Positions 31,099 to 43,220 of a stretch of DNA of 64,000 nt are shown in pieces; the first letter of the stretch is position 1; every line of letters starts with the position of its first letter. The stretch covers positions 1-64,000 of the forward strand of contig CAVPZS010000008.1 in assembly GCA_963710275.1 (NCBI GenBank). Reading direction: 5' to 3'. The notes beneath the pieces were generated by a model. That model did not search any database. It was not told where the DNA came from and saw only the letters and a list, made by a program, of their open reading frames with translations. Made by a program: the position numbers and the translations under genes. This DNA comes from Rhodoblastus sp963710275. GTDB lineage: Bacteria > Pseudomonadota > Alphaproteobacteria > Rhizobiales > Beijerinckiaceae.

Positions 31099-31809
31099 AT
31101 GGGTGAGACGCAAAAAAGCTCGGACGCCATCGCGGCGCAGCGCAAATCGCAAGTCGACGACTTCCTCGATCCGTGCGGAGGACGCCAGTCAAGACCACGT
31201 CGGCGCGCGGCCGGCTGATCTTCGCGCTGGACGCCACCATGAGCCGCGAGCCGAGCTGGGACCTGGCGCAACGGCTGCAGGCGGAGATGTTCGACGTCGC
31301 CGCCCATTGCGGCGGGCTCGATATCCAGCTGGTCTATTTTCGCGGCTTCAACGAATGTCGCGCCTCGCGCTTCATCCGGACGGGGCGGGCCTCGCGGCGG
31401 CGATGCGGAAAATTTCGGTGCGCGGCGGCCAGACGCAGATCGGCCGGGTGCTGCGGCCATGTCCGATCCGAACAGGCTGATGCGCCGGTCGGCGCCTTCA
31501 TCTATATCGGCGACGCCATGGAGGAAAAGGCTGACGATCTCGCGCGGGTCGCGGGCGAACTGGGCCTGCGCGGGGTCAAGGGCTTCTTCTTCCAGGAAGG
31601 CGCCAATTCCCATGCGGCCGCCTGTTTCAAGGATTTCGCGCGGCTGACCGGCGGCGCCTACGCCGCTTTCGACACGCACGGCGCCGGGCCGGCTGGCCGG
31701 CTTGCTCAAGGCCGCCGCAGCCTATGCGGCAGGCGGTTTTGTCGCGCTGGAGGCCCGCGCGAGCGAGGGCGAGGCGGAAGCGCGGCTGCTTCTGGCGCAG
31801 ATGCGTTAG
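31099..31809 (+). CDS. VWA domain-containing protein, several frame breaks
   Basis: The start is ATG 31099 (MGETQKSSDAIAAQRKSQVD) behind GGAGG. After a frame break at about 31165 the protein reads RGRLIFALDATMSREPSWDL, QAEMFDVAAHCGGLDIQLVY and FRGFNECRASRFI. It breaks again at about 31375 and at 31470, continues as VGAFIYIGDAMEEKADDLAR and GVKGFFFQEGANSHAAACFK, and after a last break at about 31690 ends FVALEARASEGEAEARLLLA and the stop at 31809. The ALDATMS start of the fold resembles a degenerate MIDAS site. In relatives it lies directly before a DnaJ-domain gene, as here. Confidence 0.75.
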
Positions 31810-31908
31810 GAAGTGGGGTGTCACACAGGAATAACGTTTGAGCCCAGTGGTGAGCAGCGCCCGCAGGCGCGCCGCGAACCGCTTGGGCGTCACCGCGGAT
31901 GGAAATAC

Positions 31909-32644
31909 ATGCCCATTTTTCTGATAGGATTGCTGGCCCTGATCCTCTGCGTTTACGGGCTGCGCCAATTGGGGCGCGCGTCACCGGCTCAGGTGGCGTC
32001 CGGCGTGCGCAATGGCGGCGGGCTGCTGGCTCTCGCCGCCGCCGCTTTCCTGCTGCTGCGCGGGCGGCTGACGCTGGCGCTCGGCCTTGGCGGCCTGTCG
32101 CTCTGTTTTTTACCGGCGAGCGGTTTTCCTGGAGAAAACTCGCCGAATATTTCGAGGAAAGGCAGAGGGCGCGGCGGCGGTCGCAGGCGCGGACCGCCAT
32201 TCCTGGCGATGACGCTCGATCATGTCACCGGCGCCGTCGATGGCGAGGTGCTGCCGGGGCCGTTCGCCGGAAGAAAACTCAGCGAACTGTCGCGCGGGGA
32301 ATGCGACGCGCTCCACCGCGATCTGCCGCGCGCGCGACGCGGAATCGGCGCGTCCTGCTAGAGACTTATTTCGACCGCCGCTTTGCCGGATGGCGCGCGG
32401 CAGGACAGGGTGACGCGGACCGCGGGGCAGGGCGCGGGGCCGCGCGGAGACACGGGCGCGCAGGCGAAATGACCGAGCAGGAGGCCTATGAGACGCTCGG
32501 TCTTCGACCGGGTGCGCGGCCGACGAAATTATCCGGGCGCACCGGCGTCTCATGAAGGAACGCCATCCCGACCACGGGGGGACGACGGATGATGCGGCCC
32601 GGATCAATCAGGCCAAGGACAGGCTGCTGCGTCGTCACGGCTGA
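31909..32644 (+). CDS. DnaJ domain-containing membrane protein, several frame breaks
   Basis: From ATG 31909 (MPIFLIGLLALILCVYGLRQ) there are two N-terminal hydrophobic segments. A mid region reads TLDHVTGAVDGEVLPGPFAG and LSELSRGECDALHRDL. After several frame changes the C-terminal J-like domain follows (MTEQEAYETLGLRPGA, then IIRAHRRLMKERHPDHGGT and INQAKDRLLRRHG), with the HPD motif that stimulates DnaK. The order, with the J domain at the C-terminus after membrane helices, is that of TIM14/DjlA-like proteins of alphaproteobacteria. The frame breaks (about 32130, 32345, 32500) are probably sequence errors. Confidence 0.75.
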
Positions 32645-32711
32645 TACGCTCCACACTCATAATACGCAATTCAACTCAAACTGTTCCCGGCAAGAGCGTC
32701 CGAAACGCCCT

Positions 32712-34463
32712 TCAATTTCGCGTCGCGAAACAATTGAAGCCCGAAGTTTTCAGCGCCTTGCAGGCGGCTTCGGCCTTGGATTCCTCCAATCCGGCGAAAC
32801 GCGCGCGGTAAATGGTCTCGCGGCCCTTGCGCACGGTTTCCGTGAAGGGCTGCGCCGAGGAGAGCAGCGCGGCGCGCTGGGTCTTGGCCTTGGAAAGCAG
32901 CGCTGCGGCCTTGTCGGCGTCGTCGGTCGCGCCGATCTGGATCATCCAGCCGGAAACCGGAGGCTTGTCCGCTGTGCCACCTGCTTGGCTGCACGCTGAC
33001 GCCCGAACTCGGGCTTGTTTTCGATCCGGGCTTCGAGCTTGCCTTCGACCTTGGCTTTCGGCTCAACGCTGGCGTCGGCCTTGGCCGGCTGGAAGCGGAT
33101 CGCGGCGCGCAGATCCTTTGCGGCGGGGCCGGTGGTCCAGCGCATGGCGGAGGAGCTTGTCGAGCTGGTCGTCGAGCTGGTCACGTCATGGGAGGCCAGG
33201 CGGGCTGTGGAGCCGTCGGCGCGGCGATGCGGCTGGGGCGCGGCGGCGAGGGCCTCGTCGTTTTCCCGGCTGGCCTGGGCGGCGGCTGCGACATAGGCCG
33301 GACGCGGACGCGCCTCGGCAACGACCGCGGCCACCTGCAGTTGCGGCGCGGCCGCTTCTGGCGCGGGGCGGCGGCGGGACTACGGCGACCTTGGGCGCGC
33401 TTTCTTTTCCGAATCGACTTTGGACGGACGCTCGTCGTCGCGTGCGGAGGCCTTTTCGCTCGCGCGATTCGTCTTCGAGCTTCTTCCTCATGCTCGACGG
33501 CGCGGGCGAAGGCGCGGCTGGAGCCGCCTTCCTCGATATGCTGCTCGATCAGGGCTTCCATGTAATTGTCGCGCGAGCGCGCGCTCTTGCCGCCCATCAC
33601 CACCGAGACGATGTAATGGCCGTCGCGCTTGACCGAGCTCAGCAGGTTGAAGCCGGAAGCCGCGGTATAGCCGGTCTTGATGCCGTCCATGCCCTCGACC
33701 CGGTCCATCAGGTGGTTGTGGTTATGGATGTGCTGGCCGTCGAAGGCGAATTCGTGCAGCGAGAAATAGCGGTAGTAGCGCGGGAAGCGCGCCTGGATCG
33801 TCGCGCCCGAGCAAGGCGAGGTCGGCGGCGGTGGTGATCTGCTCGTTGTTGGGCAGGCCGGAGGCGTTGACATAGACGGTGTGGGCTCATGCCGAGCGCA
33901 TGGGCCTTGCTGGTCATTTGCTCGGCAAAATCGCTTTCCGTGCCGCCGACCGCTTCGGCCACGGCCACGGCGATGTCATTGGCGGATTTGGTCACGATCG
34001 CCTTGATCGCGTCCTCGACGCGGATTGACTGTCCCGGGCGCAGGCCGAGCTTGGACGGCGCCTGCGCCGCCGCATGGGCGGAAATCGGAATTTCGTCGTC
34101 GAGCGACAGCTTGCCCTTTTCCAGCTGCTCGAACAGCAGGTAAAGCGTCATCACCTTGGTGACCGAAGCCGGATGGCGCGGCGCGTTCTCGTTCATGCCA
34201 TAGATGATCGTGGCCGGTGGCGCCATCGACGACGATCGCCGCGGTGCCGCCGACGGCCGCCGCCGCATGGCTGTGGCGGGCGATGCGCCTGGCGTGGAAG
34301 CGGCATGGAGGAGTGATGGGCGGCGTGATGCCCGGCGCGACCGTGATGATGATGGTGGCGCGCCTCGGCCGGGGTGGCGGCGCTCAAGCCCAGACAGGGC
34401 GAGGACAAGGCCCGGCAGGGCCACGCCGGACGCGAGGCGGCCACGAACCTTACGCTTGAACAT
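32712..34463 (-). CDS. D-alanyl-D-alanine carboxypeptidase with SPOR domain, several frame breaks
   Basis: The start is taken at ATG 34463 (MFKRKVRGRLASGVALPGLV), a signal peptide. The penicillin-binding motifs are all present: SxxK in HPASVTKVMTLYLLFEQLEK, SxN in VTKSANDIAVAVAEAVGG, and KTG in MDGIKTGYTAASGFNLLSSV, in a different frame. A long Pro/Ala/Arg-rich linker leads to the C-terminal SPOR domain (MIQIGATDDADKAAALLSKA ... ETIYRARFAGLEESKAEAAC). The enzyme trims the terminal D-Ala of peptidoglycan stem peptides, and SPOR targets it to denuded glycan at the septum. At least four frame breaks (about 34230, 33890-33820, 33400 and 32960) suggest an error-rich stretch. Confidence 0.82.
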
Positions 34464-34643
34464 ACCAACAGTCCCGACTGAACCAACCAGGGACAGGACG
34501 CGTCGGTCACGCAACGGGGCGCATCGACGTTATCTTGACCGGACTGTAGGCGAACGCGGTTACTCGCCCGTTAAAAGACAAAGCGAAATTTGGTGGTTGA
34601 ATTTGGGCTGATCACAAAATGTGTGCGCCGCAGCAATACTGAT

Positions 34644-34671
34644 TTGACAAGCTTTGTGCGCTGCATATAAA
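34644..34671 (+). promoter_or_regulatory. Near-consensus sigma-70 promoter of the phasin gene
   Basis: TTGACA at 34644-34649 and TATAAA at 34666-34671 are separated by 16 bp, about 84 bp upstream of the phasin start. This is one of the best-formed promoters in the window and fits the high expression expected of phasins. Confidence 0.7.
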
Positions 34672-34754
34672 TCGGCTCCAGGGCAGCGGGAGAGAACGTC
34701 TGCCGCGCAATATTACCGGCCGCAACGCGGCCCTCATTCTCATAGGTGTCCGAC

Positions 34755-35093
34755 ATGGCTATCAATTTCGAAGAATATCAGAAGTTCGGCAAGGAGCAGC
34801 TTGAAGCCGTCCAGGCCGCCGCTACCGAAGTGTCCAAGCAGCTCCAGGCGATCGCCGCCGAGACCACCGACTATTCCAAGAAGTCGGTCGAAGCCGGCTC
34901 GGCTTTCGTCGAGAAGCTTCTCGGCGTGAAGAAGATCGAACGAAGCCATCGCCTGCAGCAGGAATTCGCCAAGTCCTCCTATGAAGGCTTCGTCGCCCAG
35001 GTGACCAAGCTCGGCGAGCTCTACACCAACGTCGCCAAGGAAGCTTTCAAGCCGGTCGAAGGCGCGATCGCCAAGGTCAAGGCCTCGGCCTGA
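34755..35093 (+). CDS. Phasin family protein
   Basis: The 112-residue protein starts at ATG 34755 (MAINFEEYQKFGKEQLEAVQ). It is an amphipathic helix bundle with AAATEVSKQLQAIAAETTDY, SVEAGSAFVEKLLGVK and KSSYEGFVAQVTKLGELYTN, typical of alphaproteobacterial phasins that coat polyhydroxyalkanoate granules. At residues 59-67 ERSHRLQQ would read DEAIALQQ with one base removed and one added, so a small compensating indel pair is likely. A terminator follows at 35212. Confidence 0.9.
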   Translation: MAINFEEYQKFGKEQLEAVQAAATEVSKQLQAIAAETTDYSKKSVEAGSAFVEKLLGVKKIERSHRLQQEFAKSSYEGFVAQVTKLGELYTNVAKEAFKPVEGAIAKVKASA

Positions 35094-35211
35094 TAATTAC
35101 TGATCGCTCTGAGCGTCGCGTCAGACTTCGGCGCAGGCGTCCGAGGGGCAAGAGCCGGTTCGGAGCTTTCATCCGACCGGTTCGCAACGTCCAAGATCTT
35201 GGTTGCACTGC

Positions 35212-35240
35212 AAAAGCCCGGCCCATTTGGTCGGGCTTTT
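35212..35240 (+). terminator. Rho-independent terminator after the phasin gene
   Basis: AAAAGCCCG and CGGGCTTTT pair across an 11-base loop and are followed by CTGTTTG. It is 119 bp after the phasin stop. Confidence 0.75.
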
Positions 35241-35314
35241 CTGTTTGAACGCACGGCGTTTTTTGCGCAGTTCGAAAGATCGCGGCGTCCAGTTATTGCC
35301 GCGGAGATTGTCTC

Positions 35315-35440
35315 ATGTTGCTAACAAGTTTAAAATCGCGCATTGAGCATTTCGCTCGGCGCAAGTTTGTGGCCGGCAAACTCAAACTGGTGAAAATAGT
35401 TTCCGGCGGTCACTGGCGGGGAGGACGCTGCGGCGCATAA
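35315..35440 (+). CDS. Possible small basic protein, 41 aa
   Basis: ATG 35315 follows GCGGAG at suitable spacing and opens MLLTSLKSRIEHFARRKFVA, then GKLKLVKIVSGGHWRGGRCG. The peptide is strongly basic. No family or neighbour supports it, and it could be chance. Apart from this frame, the stretch 35241-35657 shows no recognisable gene or RNA. Confidence 0.25.
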   Translation: MLLTSLKSRIEHFARRKFVAGKLKLVKIVSGGHWRGGRCGA

Positions 35441-35657
35441 ATTGCATATTGGAGCCAGCGCTTCGCTCAAAAATTGTCGAGCGCCCAAACTAATGGCGAG
35501 TTTGCCGCGTTGGATAGGAGACAGGCCGGTAGCGGTTTTGAGTGTTTCGCGATCTTGAGGAGAGGACGAACTTGTCCACGCGACACACTCAATCAGAGGC
35601 GCATCGGCGGCAATTCAACTGGCCGGCATCAAAGGGCGCCGATCACGAGCGCCTGCA

Positions 35658-35996
35658 GTGGCGTCGAAGGGCGGCAAGAAATCTCCAGGCGACGGCCAGG
35701 GTCCGGCACGGCGGTCATCACCCGGACGAAGACGCCAGACCCAGCGCCCTCCATGTATCGCGTACTGTTGTTGAATGACGATTACACGCCGATGGATTTC
35801 GTCATTGGCGTACTTGTGCACCTATTTTCACAAGGATTTCGACGACGCCAACCGAATCATGTGGCAGGTGCATAATAACGGCGTTGGAGAATGTGGCGTT
35901 TATACCTACGAAGTGGCTGACACCAAGGTGACCCAGGTCATGGATCACGCCAGAAAGCATCAGCATCCGCTGCAATGCGTCATGGAAAAGAAGTGA
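35658..35996 (+). CDS. clpS: ATP-dependent Clp protease adaptor ClpS, frame broken
   Basis: ClpS delivers N-degron proteins to ClpA. The body reads TAVITRTKT, PSMYRVLLLNDDYTPMDFVI (binding-pocket region with the Asn-Asp-x-Tyr-Thr-x-Met core), then in a second frame TYFHKDFDDANRIMWQVHNN, GVGECGVYTYEVADTKVTQV and MDHARKHQHPLQCVMEKK. Frame changes occur at about 35705 and at about 35820, where FVIGVLVHLF should read something like FVVHVLERFF. The start is uncertain: GTG 35658 is the nearest start in the right frame, and no good ribosome binding site is seen. It lies 9 bp before clpA. Confidence 0.85.
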
Positions 35997-36005
35997 GGCA
36001 AGCCT

Positions 36006-38424
<2,419 letters not shown>

Positions 38425-38446
38425 GTCAGGGTTTTCAAGCGATCAG

Positions 38447-38475
38447 CGCCGCCGAGCGATCGGCGGCGTTTTTTT
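38447..38475 (+). terminator. Rho-independent terminator after clpA
   Basis: CGCCGCCGA, a GCGA loop and TCGGCGGCG form a perfect 9-bp stem followed by seven T residues. Confidence 0.9.
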
Positions 38476-38498
38476 GGTTCCCCGCGAGCGCGAGAGGA

Positions 38499-39494
38499 CT
38501 AACCCCACAGCTCGGGCGTTGGCGGAAACACCATCGAGCCTTCGTAGCGCAACCCTTCGGGTCGGTCCTGCGCCAGCAGCAGCGGGCCGTCGAGGTCGAC
38601 GAAACGCGCGCGTCCCGCCAAAAGAAGGGCCGGGGCCATGGCCAGCGACGAGGCCACCATGCAGCCCACGAAAATGCCGAAACCCAGCGCGTCCGCCGCA
38701 TCCGCCAGCGCCAGAGCCTCGGTCAGGCCGCCGGTCTTGTCGAGTTTGATATTCACGACGTCGTAGCGGTTGCGAAGCGCCGCCAGGCCGCTGCGGTCAT
38801 GCACGCTCTCATCGGCGCAAACTTCGACAGGCCAGGTTTTTCCAGCAAGGGCGTGATCATTGCCGGCGGGCAGGGGCTGTTCGACCAGCGCCACTCCGGC
38901 CTCGGCGCAGGCGGCGAAATTTCTTTCGAGGTCTTCCGGGCGCCAGGCTTCGTTGGCGTCGACGATCAGCTCTGACTCCGGCGCGCCGGCGCGCACCGCG
39001 GCGAGTCGCGCCGCGTCGCCCTCGCCGGCCAGCTTGACCTTCAGCAACGGTCGGTCGGCGGCCTCCGCCGCGGCCCTGGCCATCTCTTCCGGCGTTCCTA
39101 CCGAAAGCGTATAGGCCGTGACGCATGGCCCGAGCCGGTGCAGGCCGGCGATCTGGTAGGCGGGAAGGCCGACGGTCTTGGCGTCGAGGTCCCAAAGCGC
39201 GCAATCCATCGCATTGCGCGCCGCGCCGGCGGGCAACAGGGCTTGAAGGAAGGCCCGGTCGGCTCCTGCCTCAATGGCTGCGCGCACGGATTCGATCGAT
39301 GCGACGACCGATTCCACGCTCTCGCCGTAACGCGCATAGGGCGTGCATTCGCCGCGTCCCCGGACGCCTCCCTGCTGCAGCGCGACGACGACGACCACGG
39401 CCTCGGTCTTGGCGCCGCGGGCGATGACAAAGGGTTTTGCGAGCGCAAAGCGTTCGACGGAAACCTCGAGCTGACGGGTTTTGAACGGGGTCAT
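38499..39494 (-). CDS. dgcA: Dipeptide epimerase / N-acetyl-D-Glu racemase DgcA (enolase superfamily)
   Basis: The 331-residue protein starts at ATG 39494 (MTPFKTRQLEVSVERFALAK). It has the enolase-superfamily residues of muconate lactonizing/epimerase enzymes: the base Lys in LLKVKLAGEGD, metal ligands in ELIVDANEAW, ALVEQPLP and VCADESVHD, and the second catalytic Lys in YDVVNIKLDKTGGL. It epimerises L-Ala-D/L-Glu-type dipeptides or racemises N-acetyl-glutamate, serving murein peptide recycling. The exact substrate cannot be fixed from sequence. It is divergent from the mla operon. Confidence 0.88.
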   Translation of the reverse strand: MTPFKTRQLEVSVERFALAKPFVIARGAKTEAVVVVVALQQGGVRGRGECTPYARYGESVESVVASIESVRAAIEAGADRAFLQALLPAGAARNAMDCALWDLDAKTVGLPAYQIAGLHRLGPCVTAYTLSVGTPEEMARAAAEAADRPLLKVKLAGEGDAARLAAVRAGAPESELIVDANEAWRPEDLERNFAACAEAGVALVEQPLPAGNDHALAGKTWPVEVCADESVHDRSGLAALRNRYDVVNIKLDKTGGLTEALALADAADALGFGIFVGCMVASSLAMAPALLLAGRARFVDLDGPLLLAQDRPEGLRYEGSMVFPPTPELWG

Positions 39495-39577
39495 GACGTT
39501 CCCTGGTGAAATTGGCTTTTGCCTTACCTGTCCAGCAAGGCTATTCAATTTCAAGTTAAGAAAGCAGATCGAGGTTC

Positions 39578-40723
39578 ATGTCCAACGCTGCCGACGCCGA
39601 GCCGGATTTCACCGTCGAACGGGACGGGGAGACGCTACGCATCGCCTTGCGCGGCGCCTGGACCATCCGCGCCTCGCGCGCCCTCGAACACGCAGCGGCC
39701 GCGCTTGCCTCGGCCGCGCGGGGGGCGAAGGCGGTGGCGATCGATTTCACCGGCGTCGCGCGCCTCGACACGGCGGGCGCCTGGATGATCGACAAGGCGC
39801 GAACCGAAATGCAGGCAGCCGGGGCGTCGGCCGCCTATGCCGCGCTCACCCAGGACCAGCAGATCCTCCTGACCGAGGCCGGTTACTTCCCGCCTGACGC
39901 GGGCGGGGCGCCGCCGCCTGGCCTCATCGTGGCGTTGCTCGGCAATCTCGGCCAATGGGGCGTGATGGTCGGCGGCAATGTTCTGGCCGGCGTCGCCTTT
40001 CTCGGCGAGCTGGCCGTCGCGGCGATGCGGGTTGCGGTCAAGCCGCAGCTGATGCGTCCGACCTCCATGGTCTTTCACCTGCATAGTTTCGCGCTCCGCG
40101 CCGTGCCGATCATTGTGACCATCAATTTCCTGGTTGGCTGCATCGTCGAGCAGCAGAGCATCTTCCAGCTGCGCCGCTTCGGCGCCGCGACCTACGCCAT
40201 TGACCTGATCGGCGTGCTGGTGCTGCGCGAACTTGGCGTACTCCTGACTTCGATCATGATCGCCGGCCGCTCCGGATCGGCCATCACCGCCGAAATCGGC
40301 TCGATGAAGATGCGCGAGGAGATCGACGCCCTGCGGGTCATGGGCATGTCGCCGATGGAGGTGCTGATCCTTCCGCGAGTAATGGCGCTTATTGTCGCCC
40401 TGCCTTTGCTGACATTCCTGGCCGACATGGCGGCGCTGGCGGGTGGCCTGATCACCGCCTGGGTCTATGAGGGCATCAGCCCGGCGTCCTTCATCACCCA
40501 GTTGCAGGAGGCGATCGGCCTGAACACCTTCTACGTCGGCTTGATCAAGGCGCCTTTCATGGCGCTGGTCATCGCCATGATCGCCTCGATCGAGGGTTTC
40601 AGGGTCCAGGGGTCGGCGGAATCGCTCGGGCGCCGGGTCACTGATTCGGTGGTCAACTCCATCTTCATGGTGATCTTCGTCGACGGCCTGTTCGCGATCT
40701 TCTTCGCCGGCATCCATTATTGA
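39578..40723 (+). CDS. mlaE: MlaE-type ABC permease with N-terminal STAS domain
   Basis: The 381-residue protein fuses an N-terminal STAS (MlaB-like) domain (TLRIALRGAWTIRASRALEH, AVAIDFTGVARLDTAGAWMI; residues 15-95) to an MlaE permease with about five membrane helices (from residue 110). The permease part includes LRRFGAATYAIDLIGVLVLR, ELGVLLTSIMIAGRSGSAIT and EIGSMKMREEIDALRVMGMS. In the Mla pathway the permease and ATPase move phospholipids between the inner membrane and MCE proteins. It is the first gene of a four-gene operon ending with the auxiliary lipoprotein. Confidence 0.93.
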   Translation: MSNAADAEPDFTVERDGETLRIALRGAWTIRASRALEHAAAALASAARGAKAVAIDFTGVARLDTAGAWMIDKARTEMQAAGASAAYAALTQDQQILLTEAGYFPPDAGGAPPPGLIVALLGNLGQWGVMVGGNVLAGVAFLGELAVAAMRVAVKPQLMRPTSMVFHLHSFALRAVPIIVTINFLVGCIVEQQSIFQLRRFGAATYAIDLIGVLVLRELGVLLTSIMIAGRSGSAITAEIGSMKMREEIDALRVMGMSPMEVLILPRVMALIVALPLLTFLADMAALAGGLITAWVYEGISPASFITQLQEAIGLNTFYVGLIKAPFMALVIAMIASIEGFRVQGSAESLGRRVTDSVVNSIFMVIFVDGLFAIFFAGIHY

Positions 40724-40745
40724 GGAGTTGATTCATGAGGAGTGC

Positions 40746-41567
40746 ATGGCGCTGAACGGCGACACCCCCATCATCCGCGTGCGCGACCTGCATGTCGGCT
40801 TTGGCGCGAAAACCGTGCTCAATGGCCTCGATCTCGACATCAAGGCCGGCGAGGTCACGGGCTTCGTCGGCGGCTCGGGCCAAGGAAAATCCGTGCTGAC
40901 CCGCGCCATTCTCGGGTTAAATCGCAAACAGGCCGGGACCATCGAGGTGTTCGGGGAAAACATCGACCGGCTTTCCTCCAGCGAGCATCGCGCGCTCGAA
41001 CGGCGCTGGGGCGTGCTGTTCCAAGGCGGAGCGCTGTTCTCCAGCCTCTCGGTCAGGCAGAACATCCAGGCGCCGATGCGCGAATATCTGTCGCTGTCGC
41101 AGTCAACCATGGACGAACTGGCTCAGCTCAAGCTGAAGCTGGTCGGCCTGCCGCCCGACGCGGCGGACAAGTTTCCGTCCGAACTCTCCGGCGGCATGGT
41201 CAAGCGTGCGGCCCTCGCCCGCGCCTTGGCGCTCGATCCCGAGCTGCTTTTCCTCGACGAACCGACCTCCGGCCTGGACCCCATTGGCGCGGCGGAATTC
41301 GACGACCTGATCTCCACCTTGCAGAAAACGCTCGGCCTGAGCGTGTTCATGGTCACCCATGACCTCAACTCTCTCTATTCGATATGCGACACCATCGCGG
41401 CGCTCGCGGACGGCAAGGTGATCGCCTCGGGACCGCTTTCGACCATGCTGGCTTCCGATCACCCCTGGCTGAGAGCCTATTTTCACGGCAAGCGCGCCCG
41501 GGCCATCGTGCGGCCACACGAATCTGGGCAGGCTTCCGGCAATGAAACCTTCAGCGGGGCGAGGTAG
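40746..41567 (+). CDS. mlaF: ABC transporter ATP-binding protein, MlaF type
   Basis: The 273-residue ATPase starts at ATG 40746 (MALNGDTPIIRVRDLHVGFG), 22 bp after mlaE. It shows Walker A GGSGQGKSV, Q-loop VLFQGGALFSSLSVRQNI, signature LSGGMVKRAALARALALDPE, Walker B LLFLDEPTSGLDP and the switch His in VFMVTHDLNSLYSICD. It powers the MlaE permease for phospholipid transport. Confidence 0.93.
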   Translation: MALNGDTPIIRVRDLHVGFGAKTVLNGLDLDIKAGEVTGFVGGSGQGKSVLTRAILGLNRKQAGTIEVFGENIDRLSSSEHRALERRWGVLFQGGALFSSLSVRQNIQAPMREYLSLSQSTMDELAQLKLKLVGLPPDAADKFPSELSGGMVKRAALARALALDPELLFLDEPTSGLDPIGAAEFDDLISTLQKTLGLSVFMVTHDLNSLYSICDTIAALADGKVIASGPLSTMLASDHPWLRAYFHGKRARAIVRPHESGQASGNETFSGAR

Positions 41568-41576
41568 GAGCACAGC

Positions 41577-42473
41577 ATGGAGACACGCGCCAATTACGCG
41601 CTGATCGGCCTGTTCACACTCGCCATCATCTTCGGCATTTTCACCTTCGCCTATTGGTTCATCGCCGCGGGCCAGCATACGGTCCGCAAGACTTACGTCG
41701 TGCATTTCATTGGCTCGGTCTATGGCCTGGACAGGGGCAATTCGGTTCTGTTCAACGGTCTGAAGGTGGGCGAAGTCACCGACCTCGGCCTGATGCCTGA
41801 AGACCCCAACCGGGTATTCGCCAAAATATCGATCGACGTGCTCACGCCGGTGAAAGCCGATACGTCCGCCCGTCTGGAATCCAGCGCCTTGACCAGCGTC
41901 GCCCGAGTGGCGCTCGAAGGCGGCGACCCAGCCGCGCCGCCGCTGGCCGAAAATGGCGTGATCGAAGCAAGGCCGTCGCAACTGGCCGACCTGATCGCGC
42001 AGGCGCAGAAGCTCAGCGGCAAGGTCGACGGCTTCCTCGACCGCGCCAACAAGCTGGTAGACGACAATGGTCCCGCGCTGACCGCCTCCGTCAACAACAT
42101 GCAGACGCTGACAGGCGCGCTGGCGGACAGTTCGGGCAGTTTTCGCGCGGCCATGGAGAGCATCGATCCGGTCAAGATCCGCTCGATCGTCGACAACGCC
42201 GACAAATCGATGTCGAAGGTCAATGCCTTGCTTGGCGACGGCGCGGGCAAGACCATGGTCGCCGACATCGCCGACGCGGCGCGTTCGCTGAAGAAACTGG
42301 CGGAAAACCTGACAAAATTCACCAATACCGGGCTACGCCAATATGAAGGTCTGGCGGTGGACGGCCGCCGGACGCTGCAGGACGTCGACCACGCCGTCCG
42401 GCAGCTGGAGAAAAACCCGCAGAGCATCATCTTCGGCGCCAAACCGTCGCTGCCTGAATACCAGGGACATTGA
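41577..42473 (+). CDS. mlaD: MlaD family (MCE domain) protein
   Basis: The 298-residue protein has one N-terminal anchor (YALIGLFTLAIIFGIFTFAY) and an MCE domain (KTYVVHFIGSVYGLDRGNSV, LFNGLKVGEVTDLGLMPEDP). A long helical C-terminal part follows (LADLIAQAQKLSGKVDGFLD, VDNADKSMSKVNALLGDGAG), expected to build a periplasmic hexameric lipid channel. It follows mlaF by 9 bp, in the same operon. Confidence 0.93.
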   Translation: METRANYALIGLFTLAIIFGIFTFAYWFIAAGQHTVRKTYVVHFIGSVYGLDRGNSVLFNGLKVGEVTDLGLMPEDPNRVFAKISIDVLTPVKADTSARLESSALTSVARVALEGGDPAAPPLAENGVIEARPSQLADLIAQAQKLSGKVDGFLDRANKLVDDNGPALTASVNNMQTLTGALADSSGSFRAAMESIDPVKIRSIVDNADKSMSKVNALLGDGAGKTMVADIADAARSLKKLAENLTKFTNTGLRQYEGLAVDGRRTLQDVDHAVRQLEKNPQSIIFGAKPSLPEYQGH

Positions 42474-42630
42474 CCCCGATCGCCCCGCAAGGCTTGCCTT
42501 TTGCCGAGGGCTTTGCTTTTGCTATCGGATGGGAAACGACACGGCGGAATCGGGCGGCCAAATTCGTATGCATGACAAGCGCCAAGCTAAAGACATCGAT
42601 CCGAGGGTCGGATCGGGAAGCGCGCGGTCG

Positions 42631-43185
42631 ATGACCCCCAAGGCGCCCTCATTCCTGATTTCCGCCGCCGTCCTGTGGACAATGGCCTTGTCCGGTTGCG
42701 CCAGCGCGCCCCCACCCAGTTACGACCTTCATGCGGCATCGGGCGCGATCCATGGAGCGCGGGGCGTTTCCGTCGACTTGCCGGATGCGGCGACGCCGCT
42801 TGACAGCGATCTGGTCGTGGTTCGCGAGGCGGGCGACCGGGTCAGCAGCCTTGCCGGCGCTCAATGGGCGGATCGACTGACGCTGCTGGTGAGGAGCCGC
42901 ATGATCGATAGCTTCGCGCGCGCGGGCGTCCGCGCCGGCGCGGCGACCAATTACCGTCTGGCCCTGGAAATCAGCCGTTTCGACATCGACGCGCCCACTC
43001 GCACTGCCCAAGTGAAAATTTCGGCGCGCCTTGCCGCCGAAGGCGGAGGGGTAGTTTCGGCCAGGATATTTTCAGCTTCAGAACCGGTCGGCGAGATCGC
43101 CGGCTCCGAGCCGCCGCAGGCGCTCGACCGCGCCTTCGGCCGCGTCCTGCCGCAAATCGTCGCTTGGGCGTCCGCAGGGCGATAA
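42631..43185 (+). CDS. ABC-type transport auxiliary lipoprotein (PqiC/LptE-like family)
   Basis: From ATG 42631 (MTPKAPSFLISAAVLWTMAL) a lipobox LSGC places the lipid at Cys-23. A longer start at 42529 is possible but would bury the signal peptide. The mature 160 residues read YDLHAASGAIHGARGVSVDL, DLVVVREAGDRVSSLAGAQW and DRLTLLVRSRMIDSFARAG, the pattern of ABC-type auxiliary lipoproteins encoded behind MCE transporters. It likely docks the MlaD channel to the outer membrane. Confidence 0.87.
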   Translation: MTPKAPSFLISAAVLWTMALSGCASAPPPSYDLHAASGAIHGARGVSVDLPDAATPLDSDLVVVREAGDRVSSLAGAQWADRLTLLVRSRMIDSFARAGVRAGAATNYRLALEISRFDIDAPTRTAQVKISARLAAEGGGVVSARIFSASEPVGEIAGSEPPQALDRAFGRVLPQIVAWASAGR

Positions 43186-43220
43186 AAATAAGCCCGCGCT
43201 GCAAAACGCGGGCGCTGGGT

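Noticed and set aside
39635..40717. Long minus-strand frame opposite mlaE
   Set aside because: Antisense shadow of an intact membrane protein gene; His/Asp/Arg-rich product with no domain.
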